Assembly: GCA_025738555.1 (NCBI GenBank)
Contig: JAOVFP010000013.1
Location: 496,001-560,000 of the forward strand
DNA length: 64,000 nucleotides
Direction: 5' to 3'
DNA from: Cyathus striatus
Lineage: Eukaryota; Basidiomycota; Agaricomycetes; Agaricales; Nidulariaceae
The notes beneath the pieces were generated by a model. The model did no database searches. It saw nothing but the letters and a program-made list of their open reading frames with translations, and was not told the DNA's origin. Made by a program: the position numbers and the translations under genes. Numbering within the stretch: the first letter of the stretch is position 1; each line of letters starts with the position of its first letter. Shown in pieces: positions 1 to 11,447 of this stretch.

Positions 1-68
1 GAGTATTCCATCTGTTATGTACAAATCTTTTTTTGCCACTTGATTTTTCTGATGTTATTTCTTTGCAG

Positions 69-161
69 GGCTTCAAGTGTTCTAGGTTCAGAAGAATTCA
101 TAGCATCCCACACTCGGAATCACTCTTTGGGCCCTCTTTCAAGTACTGACCAATTACAAGT
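69..161 (+). CDS. possible internal exon of a gene entering from the left
   Basis: A pyrimidine-rich acceptor (tttctttgcag) precedes a 93-bp stretch that is open in one frame and ends at a consensus donor (gtaagt). It would encode about 30 residues rich in Ser, His and Leu. I recognise no family. The 20-bp minisatellite starts about 60 bp downstream, so any continuation would have to splice across the repeat, or the gene is truncated there. Support comes only from the splice signals and the open frame. Confidence 0.3.
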
Positions 162-221
162 AAGTTACTGTATTCTAATTCCATGCTTTGTTTAATGTTA
201 TTAATCTTTTTTCTTCTCTTG

Positions 222-935
222 ATCCAGCTCCTCTTTGTTTTATAGCTCTGCTGCTCCCAGCTTTGTTTTCCAGACCCAGCTCCAAGTCTCAGCTTCGTTT
301 TATGGTCCCCATCTTCATTCTATTGCTCCAAGCTTCATTCTCTAGCTCCCAACATTGTTCTCCAGCCCCCAGCATTGTTCTCTGGTCCCCATATTCATTC
401 TATAGCTCCCAGCATTGTTCCCCAGCCTCTATCTTTGTTCCCCGGCCTCTATCTTTGTTCCAAAGCCTCCATTGTTGTTCCCTAGCTTCCAGCTGTGTTT
501 CTCAGCCTTCAACTTCGTTCCACAGCCCCAAACTTCGTTCTACAGCCTCCAACTACATTCTCCACCCTCTAGCCTTGTTCTCAAGCCTCCAGCTTTGTTC
601 CCCAGTCTCCAGCTTCGTTCCATAGCCTCCAGTTTTACTCAGGAGTTATCAGCTTTGTTTTGTTACCCAGTCCCCACCATTCGTTCCCCCAGCTTTGTTC
701 TCCATCTACAGTCCTTCATTCTATAGTGCTCAGATTCGTTCTACAGCTTCTGCTTCATTCTCCAGCTTGCAGCTTCATTCTACAACCTCCTGATTCACTC
801 TTCAGCCCTAGCCTTCATTCTCTAGTATCCAGCATTATTATCCAGCTCTAAATATCATTCCAAAAACCCCAGACTCATCTATAGTCCCATCCTTCATTCT
901 AGAGCTCTCAGCTTTATTATCTCTCCACTGTAATT
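222..935. repeat. degenerate 20-bp minisatellite
   Basis: About 35 tandem units of 20 bp follow the pattern TTYRTTCYMYAGCCTCCAGC. Between about 355 and 620 the phase is exactly 20 bp unit after unit, and it loosens toward both ends. Because 20 is not a multiple of 3, all three forward frames stay open in places and give Ser/Pro/Phe-rich translations. I consider these translations non-coding. Confidence 0.9.
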
Positions 936-2833
936 ACCTCCAGTCAGTTCTTGAGCTCATGAAGTACTTTTCTTTGTACTTCAATATTTATTATAGCTAT
1001 ATAATACTCAACACATCATTTATTCAAATAAACTTACACAATAGGTACATTAATACAGAAAACCCTGCAGGTTATGGGGGTTACCTGTGCTATTCCATAA
1101 ATGGGAGATCTGTGCAGAAGTTGTGTTTCAGTTTTTTCTTCTCCCTCTCATTTGAAACTATATTTTTTAGAAAAGTGGTGCAGTCAATGTTGTCTATTCA
1201 CAATCTTTTATCTATTGCTGGCTATCTATTTAATCTTCCTCTTCCTCATAATATAAGAAAACCTCAGCTAATTCACTGTTGGTCCCTCTTCAAAAATCAG
1301 TACATGTGCAATCTGAAGCGAACTAAGGGGAAGACATGCATGCTCCAAGAACTTTGATACCAGTCTGACAGTGAAGTAGAGCATGTCATTCTGATGCTTC
1401 AACTTTTCTATACTTTATACCATGTTACCTACAAGTCAACCTGAAGTCCAAAGTCACTCTATTTTTACTAGCTCTCAAAACACATTATGAAGTTTGTAGA
1501 TTTGTTTGGATCTACTGCTAAGCTAAAACAGTTATAAATACATGTTGGTAGAATATATAATTTTGTATTCAAAGTAAATTTGGGACCAGACAGTTTAAGA
1601 ATAAAGAGTTATAGTATAGGTAAAACATAGTGAGTTGAAAGAAATGTGATGTAAACAAGTGCAAATATGAAGTAATGCTGATGTGCTCAAGCACATTATG
1701 GAGTCTGTAGATTTGTTCAGATCCATTGCCAAGATAAAGCACACACAAATAGTTTGTGGCAGAATGTATACCTTTGTCCTCAAAGTAAATTTAAGACTAG
1801 AATGTTTGAGAATAAGACATAGTTTACACAATAAGCAAGAATAAACAGAATAAAGTAATGATATTTTTTTGGTTATTCAAGAAAAACATTTAAAGTAAGA
1901 AATAGTCTGCAATCATCAATGTTGGTCCCACTGATTTCCCTTTCACTCATTACTACTCCTATTAAATTCACCTCTTTACATAGACACTTTACAGTGATCT
2001 CCCACAGGGCACAAATGTATTCATTAAGGCTAAACTTATTCAGTCTCTTGACAAATCTTCATGGTCCAGGGTACTTTTCTTTCAGTAATATTTAATCTTT
2101 TTGATATTAAATTAGTACTCCTTTTAATTCAGACCTATCAACTTAACATTAGTGACTTGCACATCTTTTAGATATTCCTCACTTGCTCTATTTTATTTGT
2201 ACTCTCATTTATCTTCTGTTCAACAAACATCTCACTACACCATTAATAATTGTTAGCACAAGCTACACTTACCTAAATACATAATATTTTATATTGTTAG
2301 GTAGTGGGCTCTGCCGCTTGCCAGCCCTATTTCTTTATATACATTTCGTAACATGTCACACTGCTCCATGAACAGAGATACAAGGAAATTTGAGAACAGC
2401 TGAAAATCAAAAAAAAAATAGTTGTGACTTGCAATAATTTTAGTTAAAGATAGTACTACTAATACTGTGCAACTACTATGTATTGTTTAGTGTTCTTCAT
2501 AAGTCATTGCAGAATATAATGTTTATTTTATTTTATTCCTTTGACCATGTTCTACTTTACCAACCTCTTCCAATGTGCATTCTGCTTGGCAGAAAGCTCC
2601 AGTTCACCCTCAGTGCTCACCCTGTATTTTTATTTTACATCAGGATTTGAAGTGGGATCCTCTCTCCACATATTAGACTCAAAATAACCTAGAAAGTCAA
2701 TTAGATTTACCTCAATAAAGAAATGTGAGGAGATGTGGACATCTGACTGCTCTATGTGTTCTAAGATAAAATAGACAAGTGGAGAAAGACTAGAGATCAC
2801 AATGAAACAAGAGAGATCATAAGAGGTTAGAGT
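936..2833. other. AT-rich intergenic DNA with one direct repeat pair
   Basis: No gene is supported here. An imperfect direct repeat of about 130 bp lies at about 1478-1605 and 1688-1815, sharing the block 'cattatgRagtYtgtagat' and a later 'caaagtaaattt' block. A 40-bp motif at about 2300-2340 recurs at 39.6 kb and, inverted, at 44.1 kb. An open frame at 959-1357 has no recognisable features and is not accepted as a gene. Confidence 0.6.
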
Positions 2834-3574
2834 TGTTTACAACGGGGTGATAGTAGCTAGCTTATGTAATAATAACTACTTACTCCTAAAACAACGTAAC
2901 GGGGTGGCGAGTTTGGAGGGAATTTTGCAGAAGATCAGTATTAAGGATACTTCCGGGCAAAAGGGGGTGGAAGGGGGATGTATAGGAAGGTCAAGGAATA
3001 ACTAAGTAGTGATTAGATAATGTCTCTGGCTATGTACGAGGCAAACACGCGATTCTCTATGAGTTTGCGGTTTCTTACTAGACTCAAATCAAATTATTAA
3101 TCAATGATCTCAGAAAATACGCTTTATTTCACTACACTATGTCAAAGTACTTTATAATGGAAGCTGCGCGGGGGATAGCTTCCTGTACATGGCAAAACTC
3201 GTCTACTATATATACTGCTGGAAATATGGTGGCTGAAGGTACTGTATAGCTACTGTATAGTTACATTCGGGGTACTAGGCATGGTAAACAACGTCACTGC
3301 AAAGGGAAGGCCGTACGCTCACAGAGTGTGCTGGATAGGGGGTTGAGTGTCTGTCATAGGGAGTTGCGCTGTTGTGGGTGAAACTTGATTAGTCATAAAC
3401 ACACACATATGGCTATATGGCCTGATGTCCGGAATCCACATCATCCGGATCTTTCCGAATACACTACCAAATAATTCTCATGAGGCACTGCTTCTCAAGA
3501 AACAAACATATGGAAAACACAAGCCAATACCCAACTTCTTGGTGTCCAATAATCGATACCGTTAAAAATAGGAC

Positions 3575-3980
3575 ACCATTGTTCTTCACACCCATTGTTC
3601 AAGAACAATGCCTATGCATTCGATTACCAAGGACATGCCATTGTTTCTAATAATAAAACCCCATTGTTCCTCACACCCATTGTTCAGAACAATGCCTATG
3701 CATTCGCTTACCAAGGTTATGCCATTGTTTCTAATAATAGGACTCCATTGTTCTTTTGCACCCATTGTGCAGAACAATGTCCTCCTATTCACCCATTGTC
3801 TTCATGCCTATTGTTTGCTGGGATCTATAAATAGAATTCCATTGTTCATCACCAGAACAATGTGATACTATTTCTGTCACCATTGTTCAAGACCTGACTC
3901 ATCTCCTTGAACACCATTGTTCTGTGCAGCCTCCACCTCAAGACAATGGATCCACCATTACCAAATTTGAAGGACAATGC
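3575..3980. repeat. ATTGTTC/GAACAAT array with an ~85-bp higher-order unit
   Basis: The heptamer ATTGTTC or its complement occurs well over ten times in about 400 bp, mostly as 'ccattgttc'. Three larger units start near 3577, 3661 and 3746 (period about 85 bp), each holding a TTC..GAACAAT inverted pair. It lies inside the LTR-like element. Translations on both strands are artefacts of the repeat. Confidence 0.8.
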
Positions 3981-4404
3981 AGGATTGGTTTTGGATAGGA
4001 TTAGTCAGCAGTAGGAGGAAAAGAGCATAAAAGGAGAGAGGAATTGAGCCTTAGACAGTAGTTTTATCCATTACCAAATAGCCTGTCACTAGCTAGGATC
4101 TTACTCACCAGTCCATTCCCAGTAGTTATTCTTACACATTAGATACAGAATCTATTGTGCTTTTCTTCAGTTCTATTATTAACGTAAACGACGCAGCGCA
4201 ACTCACCGTATAAATAAATTCACAGTAATATCAAAGTAACTCAACTCAACTCAACGTAACGCAGCTCAACTCAACGTATTGAATCTCAACGTCACTTTTA
4301 TCATATCTATTCAGTAACAGCACATATTAGTTTATGCGCTGCAGCCACCAAGCTACAGTCAGAAACAACCAAGGCCCTCAACTTCGTTTCGACCTTCACC
4401 ACAG

Positions 4405-4632
4405 CACCAATCTTTATATACAGCCTTCGCTGTACATACAAGCTTTCCTAGTGTTTCTAGCAGTTGTTGTTACCATATACAGCTTTAGCCGTATACTCTA
4501 GAAACTCCCACAGTTCATCTCTTATTTACAGCCTTTGCTGTACCACACCAGTCACGGGCCAAGTTCTAAGCAAACCTAGCAAAGCCCCACAGTTCATCGC
4601 CCATTTACAGTCTTTACTGTACATCCCATATC
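4405..4632. repeat. short palindromic repeats 'acagc-yttNgctgt'
   Basis: Four copies of an imperfect palindrome (acagccttcgctgt, acagctttagccgt, acagcctttgctgt, acagtctttactgt) are spaced 50-80 bp apart. The last two sit in a longer duplicated segment starting 'cccacagttcatc'. They lie within the 3' half of the LTR-like element. A 145-codon open frame runs across them (4464-4901); it matches nothing I know and I do not call it a gene. Confidence 0.55.
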
Positions 4633-5289
4633 ATAGGAGTTTGCAGGAATACATACGATCAGTATCCCTCGACCCCCAGGTGCTAGGTACGAATAAAGTC
4701 ACTTCCTGCCAAACACCTAAGGTATCTATTACCTTGAATGACAGCGCGACAGGGAATATGGCGCCGCGCACGTTCCTTCGGTCGATATGGGATTGGCTAT
4801 ACGCGGATGTACTAAGAATAGCTCAGGTGTCAATCAGGGTTCAGGGTGCATCACTTAATCTAGCTATGTCTCACTTTGCCGGTATCTCTGAGAGAAGTTG
4901 ATCGGTTGACTCGGGACTTCGGGACTCGCCGAGGCACCTGGAAAGGCGCCTCGTCATCGCTTGCTTCTCTTGGATATTGATCGCGTCTTGTCACGTGACC
5001 TTCGTGCGTCGCTAGATGCGTTTCTGGCTGTTATCCATTTAGTTGCTGAGTTTTGCGCCATCTTTATCTCTCCGCCTCTGTATGCAGTACTACCTTAGGC
5101 TTTATGTTAATAATACCCTTGGTGAGTGTACTTTTTAGTAGTACTATAACTGGCAGCTCAGGTCTCGACTCCAATCCTATGATCTAACCCATGTTTGTTA
5201 CCATTTGGTGAGTACTTGTATACATAATAGAAAAGCTAAAATTGACTGCTATAGGTAGTGTATGCCCGTCAGGCGTCTCAATCAAGAGT

Positions 5290-6332
5290 ATGTCAAGTTG
5301 AGTATTTTGACAGGAATAATGTCTAGGTAGTGTACAAGACTGAGAATTTAAGTAGAGTCAATGTAGAACTTGATTAGGGAGCAATAGAGAATGCAAAGCA
5401 GTTTATATACTGCCCAGTAAAAGCAATTAAACCTAAAAACAAGTAAATTACTATAGGACAGTGGTAAATGACAGTCTAGGATTAATGAATAGAATGGAAT
5501 AAATACCATAGCTTGAAACATGATGAATAGATGGAAAACAAGCTCGAAAGAGTCCAATTTGAAGAATGATGGTTGACTTCATGTTAAACTTCAGCATTTA
5601 GTGTTGTTGGCACAGACATCCCTTGGAGTTAGGTATATTGTAATTTGTCAGGACAGTTCTCATTAAAATCTATTTTGAGAAAAGGATGAAAAGAGCAAGC
5701 AGGAGGAGCAAGGATTCAGAATGATTGAAAGTGAAGTGACTCAAACAAGAGCTCGCAGACACATAACCATGATCTCAATGGTTATGTAAGCTAATCACTC
5801 ATTGAACAGATCCTCCATTCATCATGCATCACACTGACCCTTGAACAGTTGGTCAAAAGGGTGCAGTACCCTCTTGGTGTGATGATCACCTTGAGTTGTC
5901 CAACTTACTTAATTGCTGCCTACACACAGATGACCAAACCATCGCCCCTCTAAATCCTAACCACATTGAACAACATCCAAGCACTTGCACACATGCCCAG
6001 AGGGAGTGGTTTAGTCTGGGCAAGTCCCCTCTTGAGCAGTCAGGATCCCCTCAATTTCCTCAATATGAGAGGGAATACATGGTGATGGTCCTTGCTCTCC
6101 CCCACTATGACACATCACATGACTTTTCAAACCAAGCCAAACAATAGCTGGCACCATTGTCATAGCTGTGGGTTGCACTTGGGTCACCTTTGGTTCAAGT
6201 CATATACATAATAGTACTACAAGTACATAAATGTGTACCTTACATGTGTAATATATACTAATGCAATGAAAGGTTCTTATAGTAACTAATATTAGAAGTG
6301 TAACTGACTTAGAAATAGATTGTGTGCATGAT
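5290..6332. other. intergenic, nothing recognised
   Basis: AT-rich sequence without long open frames except 5896-6147, which has no recognisable motif. No RNA gene or repeat was seen. Confidence 0.5.
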
Positions 6333-8715
6333 TTATTTTTGTTCTTCAGTGGGCCTTGGGTGGAAAAACATTGCAGAACTTGTTGATCTATCCCACGTCA
6401 ATGGCTTTTCCCCTCTCAAAGAGTTCATCCTCTTCTCCTTCTCCAAGCACACATCTATCAACCAGAAAAGTGATGTCCCAGCTGAATCTAAGGCTCGCAA
6501 AACCCTCTGATCACCAAACTCAAGCTGGTATTGAAGTATGTCTTGAAACTCATCTAGTTTGTTGATTCTAGATTTCATAGCCCCCCAAAATGTTTCATAT
6601 GAAGGTCTATTCTCTTCAGGGTCAAAGTAACTATAGTAATCTTCACTTTCACTGGAGTCTTGTTCCCTGTCAAGTGCATCAAGGTCAGAGTCACTATCCT
6701 TGGTAAGTTGAGTTTGATTCAAGTCTTGACCAACAATTGCTTTCAGAGACTCATGTCTCCAGAATGGAGTAGTCCTGTGGCACTTTACTTGAAGAAAGAA
6801 CACAGGAGGAACATGGCATATGCCTTGAACAAGGTGTTCACAGAGCAAGAACCAGCTGATTATGAATGAAGGACAGGTGCACATCCATTTTCTGAGATCT
6901 GGCCTATAGGCATCATTAAGTGGTAATGTAATAGGTGTTTTTTCAAGCTTTCTCCACATCATTTTAAATGGCCTATGCCAGGAAGATGGTCTATGAAAAT
7001 GTTCCAATTCGCAAAAAAATTCCTCAAGTTTGTGGTAAAACAATGGTGCAAGCCTACTAACCAAGATCCAAGCCAAGAGGTGACATCTAGGAAATTTAAG
7101 TGCTGCAAGAAATCATGCTTGATATGACACCAGCTGTAACAGTTATCAGTATGTTGTAAGTCATTAATTCTTCCAATTTTAAATTAAAACAACTCACTGG
7201 CTTTTGAGTATCATGGTTGTCTTTAGAACTGGAATTTCAGCATGTACCAAGTGTGCCCACAGCTCCCAACGCCCCTTGCAGTACCAGTTCTCCCAGAGGT
7301 AAGCCCATAGCTCACATAGATCATTACTAACACAAAAGCAGTACATTTGCTTAACAGCCCAGTACTTTATTGCATCTGGTGTCAGCTCTGCATAGCCTGG
7401 AATTAATGGATGTGCACAATAATATCACTCCATTATCTCAATAGTCCTGTCTCAATAGATTGCACTGCAAAATGTATGCTTCAGTAGGTCCTTTTCATCA
7501 TACTTCATTTGAATCAGATGTTTCAGTGTCATTATGAACTTTGGATTTCCTTTTAAGTACCAGTATCTGAATGGTAATTTTTGGTTGAGTTGACTGATTG
7601 GCAGTTTCAATTGTAGATTTAGGGTTGGGGCATGCAGGGATTCTAATGCACAATCCTTGCTTCATAACCACAGTTTGCATGGTTTTCTCTGCACCAAATA
7701 TATCATCAAGTAACATGCTTCCTTTGTATTCTGTGTGATCAGGTTCGCAGCCAATCACCACAAAGCCAATGTCAATGAAATGGAACTTGGCACTGGCACA
7801 TTTTATGTTATATGGGGTGGTTGACAACTTCATGTTTTTCATTCATGTCTGAACTGCATGCTGAAGATGCCACCAACAAAGACTTATTTTGCTGCTCCAA
7901 ACCTCTTTCAGGCTTCTGATCTCTGCCATATCTCTGTCAACATGTGTAAAGGCTGGCATTAATCCATATGTATTGCGAAGGTAGCATATCCAAGCAGCAA
8001 GGGCTTTGGAGCACTTTTTAATGCAGATTGCTAATTCTGTAGTAAGTAGACAGTATCCAAGTGGGAAGCCAGTGCCATTGTATTCTCCCATAATGCTGTA
8101 AAGCTCAAGGTGTTTTGAGTTTGTGTGATCTAGTCAAGAGTGAGTGTCTTTTTAATATTTAAAATATGTACCACTTGCATGTTGTATCCATTCCTATTTT
8201 GATAACTTTGCCTTTTATATCTCTAGCAATCTTCTTCATTCCCCATGAAAGCATTTTGGCACCTTCTGGCAAACCAGTGGGCTCAAATACATCAATGTCC
8301 TCATGATATTCTTGAAGAAGCTTCTTTGCAGATGATAATTGTTCAATGTCTCTATACCAGTATACCTTACTAAACTCTTTCCAAGCAGTTTGAACCTGTA
8401 GTCTTGTCACCTCAGGAGGGAGTGCCTGGATTTTCTCCATCATTGCCTCTGGTGTGAACCAATCAACATTATCTTGAATGTATTTGAGAGCTTCTGAAGG
8501 CATGGACACATCAGTGTAATGACCATGTTTCACATGGTGGCACAATTTTACAGTCATGTAAGTCAAATTTTCTCCATTGCAATGTAATGAAATAAACAGA
8601 TAGCTATTACATGCATATTGTTTCATTCCAACATGTTCTCAGTGCTTTACATCTGGATTCTGTGATGGCTTAGATTTCTTGGAATGTTCTTCATCCTGAC
8701 TGCTCCAGTAATGTA
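6333..8715 (-). pseudogene. MULE-type (Mutator-like) transposase, decayed
   Basis: Read on the minus strand from about 8715, the pieces follow the order of basidiomycete MULE transposases. First comes an N-terminal zinc-finger-like segment and a catalytic block with IGMDTTCK (first Asp). After a short intron at about 8110-8167 come GFPLGYCLLTT and HVDRDMAEI (second Asp). Then follow the C/H block LCWWHLQHAV, a segment with STTPYN, the 'LWAYLWENWY...KTTM' region, and finally a SWIM zinc finger (CTCPSF...CEH, near 6850). Such enzymes cut and paste Mutator-like DNA elements. Lesions include in-frame stops at 8639-8641, 7843-7845, 7452-7454 and 7425-7427, and frameshifts near 7500 and 7093. The first two stops sit where an Arg CGA codon is plausible. 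No terminal inverted repeats were found. Confidence 0.8.
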
Positions 8716-8806
8716 CGATGACCACTCTTCAAGTGTTTATGATCATGCATGCTGTAAATCTTATAAGTAAGTATATTCAATGTAATCATACATTAAATGG
8801 CACAAC

Positions 8807-9260
8807 TCACATAAACCAATAGCCAGTAACTTGCCATATTTCTTTTGCTACTATCTGCACATGCTCTTTATTGACAATGTCATTATTATCTTCAACTTGG
8901 TATGTTCTATTGATTTCTACCATTGCACTGGCAATAAAACTTGACCAAATAGTTGTAAAAAAGTCTTCTGCATCCATAAATAGTTCGACAGGCTTAATAA
9001 ATGGTGTGAGCCAGTGTAACAGTATAACAGCAAATTTAAATGCCAACCTCATCCACCAGCTTCTCTTTTTCATATTCTGATATGTCTGTATCACTTACAG
9101 CAAATGGAAGTAGTGGGTCTTTGCATGCATGCTTAACCTCTCCAATTGCTTCTGTATTCCTTGGCTGCTTCTGCCCACTAATTATATGCAGTAAGTTCTG
9201 CCTTTCCTTTGCCTGGGAACATCCAATTTCTTTATTTTTTCTGTCAACTTCATGACAGTA
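8807..9260 (-). pseudogene. unidentified coding relic upstream of the MULE pseudogene
   Basis: Two minus-strand frames join into one plausible protein of about 145 residues with a frameshift near 9045. The first half is charged (it includes KHACKDPLLPF and DISEYEKEKL). The second half holds a hydrophobic helix-like stretch (FAVILLHWLTPFI) followed by FMDAEDFF and VAKEIWQVTGYWF. I do not recognise it. It lies just upstream of the MULE pseudogene on the same strand, so it could be its lost N-terminus, a second transposon gene or an unrelated relic. Confidence 0.4.
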
Positions 9261-9529
9261 TGAGTAATTTTTGAATAACTGAGATAATCCTTCAGTTCAT
9301 TTGCACCATGGTTTGCCACATTTCTGTAGGGGAGCTGCCTCATCCATGTCTAAGAGGGTTGTGAGGAGCACAATGTGGGGGGTAGAAAGCCTAGGAAAAT
9401 TTACCTCCTGTTCTGTCTCTGAATTTTGATCACTTTTTTCAAATTTTATGGATTTTTATTTCTCCAGACATTGTGGAATCACATGTGAGAATATCAGCAT
9501 GATGACAATTTTTAACTTGAAAAAAAAAA

Positions 9530-9625
9530 ACAACTCATTGGAATTGAACTCAAGCAACTACAGATAAGTGTATGTTTTTCTAGATCAAATCTACTGCTCA
9601 GCTACTTAGCTGTATGAAATATTAA
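9530..9625 (-). ncRNA. tRNA-like Pol III promoter module (A and B box, T-run)
   Basis: On the minus strand an A-box-like 'tagctgagcagtaga' is followed about 45 bp later by a B-box-like GAGTTCAATTCC and then a run of 11 T, the classical Pol III terminator. A standard cloverleaf is not convincing, so this is more likely a tRNA-derived repeat or pseudo-tRNA than a working tRNA. Confidence 0.35.
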
Positions 9626-10285
9626 GCTGTTGTAGAGCATGCAGTTTGCCTGTGATGCGAATCTCGTGTTTTTCATTACCGTACCTCATTTCATTCTTTC
9701 TGTCGCTTACTCATACATACTGCATTTGTTAGCTACTTAAACTGTCATACATACACTCATTGAATCCAGGTTTTTCATTACCCCCCATTTCAATTCGTAT
9801 TGTACCTCACTAGAACTGGAGGAACGACAGATGTCGTTCCACTCGCATATTCTTTGTCAAGAAGATACCCCCAAGCTAGTATCTTCCTCCACACTGTGTA
9901 CTGTAAAGTCAGGCACAGAGGAGCACCACATGGAAATATTACCACATATAGTAATATCAAGTGGTGTCATAGTGGGGGAGAGTGAGGACCATTGTGGTGT
10001 GTCCCTCTTTTTGGTCTCTTTTTTGTGCTCTTAGAAGAATGCAGTGCTGGCACTTGCAAAAGCAATTCAAAAAGCAATGTATGAAGCTGGTGTTGTATGT
10101 CCATCCCCTTTTCCCTTCCTATCCTCTGCTGACAAAAGAGTATGAAGCCACAACAAGCCCTCCCCCTCCTCATCCCCCTCCTCCACATCTACCCCTCAAC
10201 AACCCTCACCCCCATCCATCCCCTCATCCTCCAAATATTGCTAACAACCTGAATCCTCCCACCTGTCCTCCCACCCCTCTCACCT
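9626..10285. other. C-rich intergenic DNA with one short perfect palindrome
   Basis: A 20-bp inverted repeat (GGAACGACA-GA-TGTCGTTCC) lies near 9821-9840. The stretch 10150-10280 is a Pro/Ser-coding C-rich tract directly upstream of the CSN3 relic. An open frame near 10035-10150 could be decayed coding sequence but is not assignable. Confidence 0.4.
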
Positions 10286-10720
10286 AACACGATCTCTGAC
10301 ATCTCAGGAGATATAAGTGTCACAGACATTCTTACATACTTCTACCTTGGAGGAATGATATTGACATGCATGCAAAGGTGGGAAGAGGTGGAAGATATGA
10401 TGGAGTATGTTATTTTGGTACCTGGATATCTGAGTGCAATACAGTTGGAAGCTGTGAAGAAGCATCAGTTGTTTGGGTTGATTATTTGAGGGAAGATGTG
10501 TTCTCTTTCCCCTTCTCTCTTGACCCTATGAGCTTGCTAACACTCACTCCTAGCCAAACCCCTCCCAAAACCAACTCACCCCCTCCTCAAACAAACACCC
10601 TATGTAGCCCTCATCTCAGCATACCCCTCTTATCCCATCCTCCAAGCCCTCTTACAACAACACCACCAACTCTTCACAGCTGAGAAAAATCTGGGGCTCA
10701 TAAAGAAGGTCATGGATCTT
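10286..10720 (+). pseudogene. COP9 signalosome subunit 3 (CSN3) fragment
   Basis: The translation from 10286 runs ISDISGDISVTDILTYFYLG, then a segment with RWEEVEDMMEY and a block around SAIQLEAVKKHQLFGLII. After a stop and frameshift it continues KQTPYVALISAYPS and EKNLGLIKKVM. This is the order and motif set of CSN3/PCI-family subunits: a 'YhYyGGmi' helix, a 'P..iQLEalKK..LV.LI' helix, 'TPY.aFi.aYp' and 'EKNLGLv'. CSN3 is part of the nuclear COP9 signalosome, which removes NEDD8 from cullins. Here only an internal part remains, broken by a stop at the 'II*GKM' point and at least one frameshift. It runs directly into the LTR sequence at about 10.72 kb. Confidence 0.7.
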
Positions 10721-11330
10721 GTGCAAAGTGCGTGGCATCACACCTTCATATGGAGCATTCTTCCTGCAGGACGAGTTATTGTCCTTCATTATCTTCCCAT
10801 GTGAATGCATTCTTGGCACTCATATGTTTGTATATCGGTGATTTACTCTGGTCCATCCCAGATGCCTGTATTCAGTCTAAAAGTCTAATTTACAGCTTAG
10901 CTAATGTGCAATTACTGCTTTTGTATTAACTATATAGTTTCTCTTAGCCATGTTCTGTAAGATATTTAATAGGTAGCTTTGTGTAGTAGAAGGGCAGTCT
11001 CCTGTGCCCCGAGAAATACCATCTAGCATCGTGCTTTAGTATTTGTGTGAGCTTTGAGATTCTAAGTGCAACGCGAAGTGTGAAGTCATAAGCCCGTGTT
11101 AAGTCTGAGATTAAGGAACGTGCATCAAAATGCACATCAAAGTGTTCGCTAAGTGTGCACTCCCTCTCGAATGTCGGTTTTCGACACCATTTCTATACTT
11201 TACTTCACCTGGAAGCACCTTGCATCCGAGTCTTACCCACTGAGCACTTTCTTAGTGAGCGTACGTGGTGTGAGTTTTATTATTAATATTTACATTTACA
11301 CTACATTGCGCTAAACTAGGTACTTTATCT
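10721..11330 (+). repeat. LTR-like sequence, likely 5' LTR of the Gypsy element (5' end uncertain)
   Basis: The segment ends just before a primer-binding-like site and precedes gag, as a 5' LTR should. Parts recur inverted elsewhere: 10.72-11.09 kb matches the minus strand of about 62.64-63.01 kb, and 11.10-11.33 kb matches the minus strand of about 54.12-54.36 kb. The left boundary is blurred because the CSN3 relic runs into it. The Gypsy 3' flank (18.58-18.72 kb) does not match it, so the two LTRs appear to retain different parts. Confidence 0.55.
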
Positions 11331-11349
11331 GGAGCCCACTGTGAGGGGG
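11331..11349 (+). other. putative primer-binding site
   Basis: The sequence tggagcccactgtgagggg lies immediately after the LTR homology ends and about 100 bp before gag. It resembles the tRNA-complementary sites of fungal Gypsy elements. The tRNA was not identified. Confidence 0.4.
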
Positions 11350-11447
11350 TAAACCGGATACAAGCGCTAATGTTGCAGAGTAGTGTGAATTGAATAAGTA
11401 ATAACGCGCTCACCATTCCACTGAAATCTAAAAAGAGCAGCAAAAGT

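Larger units (their letters stand above)
2834..5284. mobile_element. LTR-like element (large solo LTR or non-autonomous element) with 5-bp target duplication
   Basis: The block starts TGTTTACAAC and ends GGCGTCTCAATCA, so it has TG..CA termini. It is flanked on both sides by agagt (2829-2833 and 5285-5289). Both ends are homologous to the block at about 42.49-43.59 kb: the 5' parts share 'ccgggcaa' and 'tatatact-ctggaaa' segments, and the 3' parts share 'ggcag-tc-ggac/tct..actccaa' and 'cgtcaggcgt'. It encodes no retroviral protein. It is longer than its relative because the middle holds the ATTGTTC array and palindromic repeats. A long solo LTR is the simplest reading; a non-autonomous retroelement is the alternative. 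Confidence 0.6.

Noticed and set aside
188..851. Overlapping Ser/Pro-rich open frames on the plus strand
   Set aside because: They are translations of a 20-bp tandem repeat, open in several frames at once.
959..1357. Plus-strand 132-codon frame
   Set aside because: AT-rich, Tyr/Phe/Ile-rich translation without motif; likely chance.
5896..6147. Plus-strand 83-codon frame
   Set aside because: No motif, no splice context and no similarity to neighbours.
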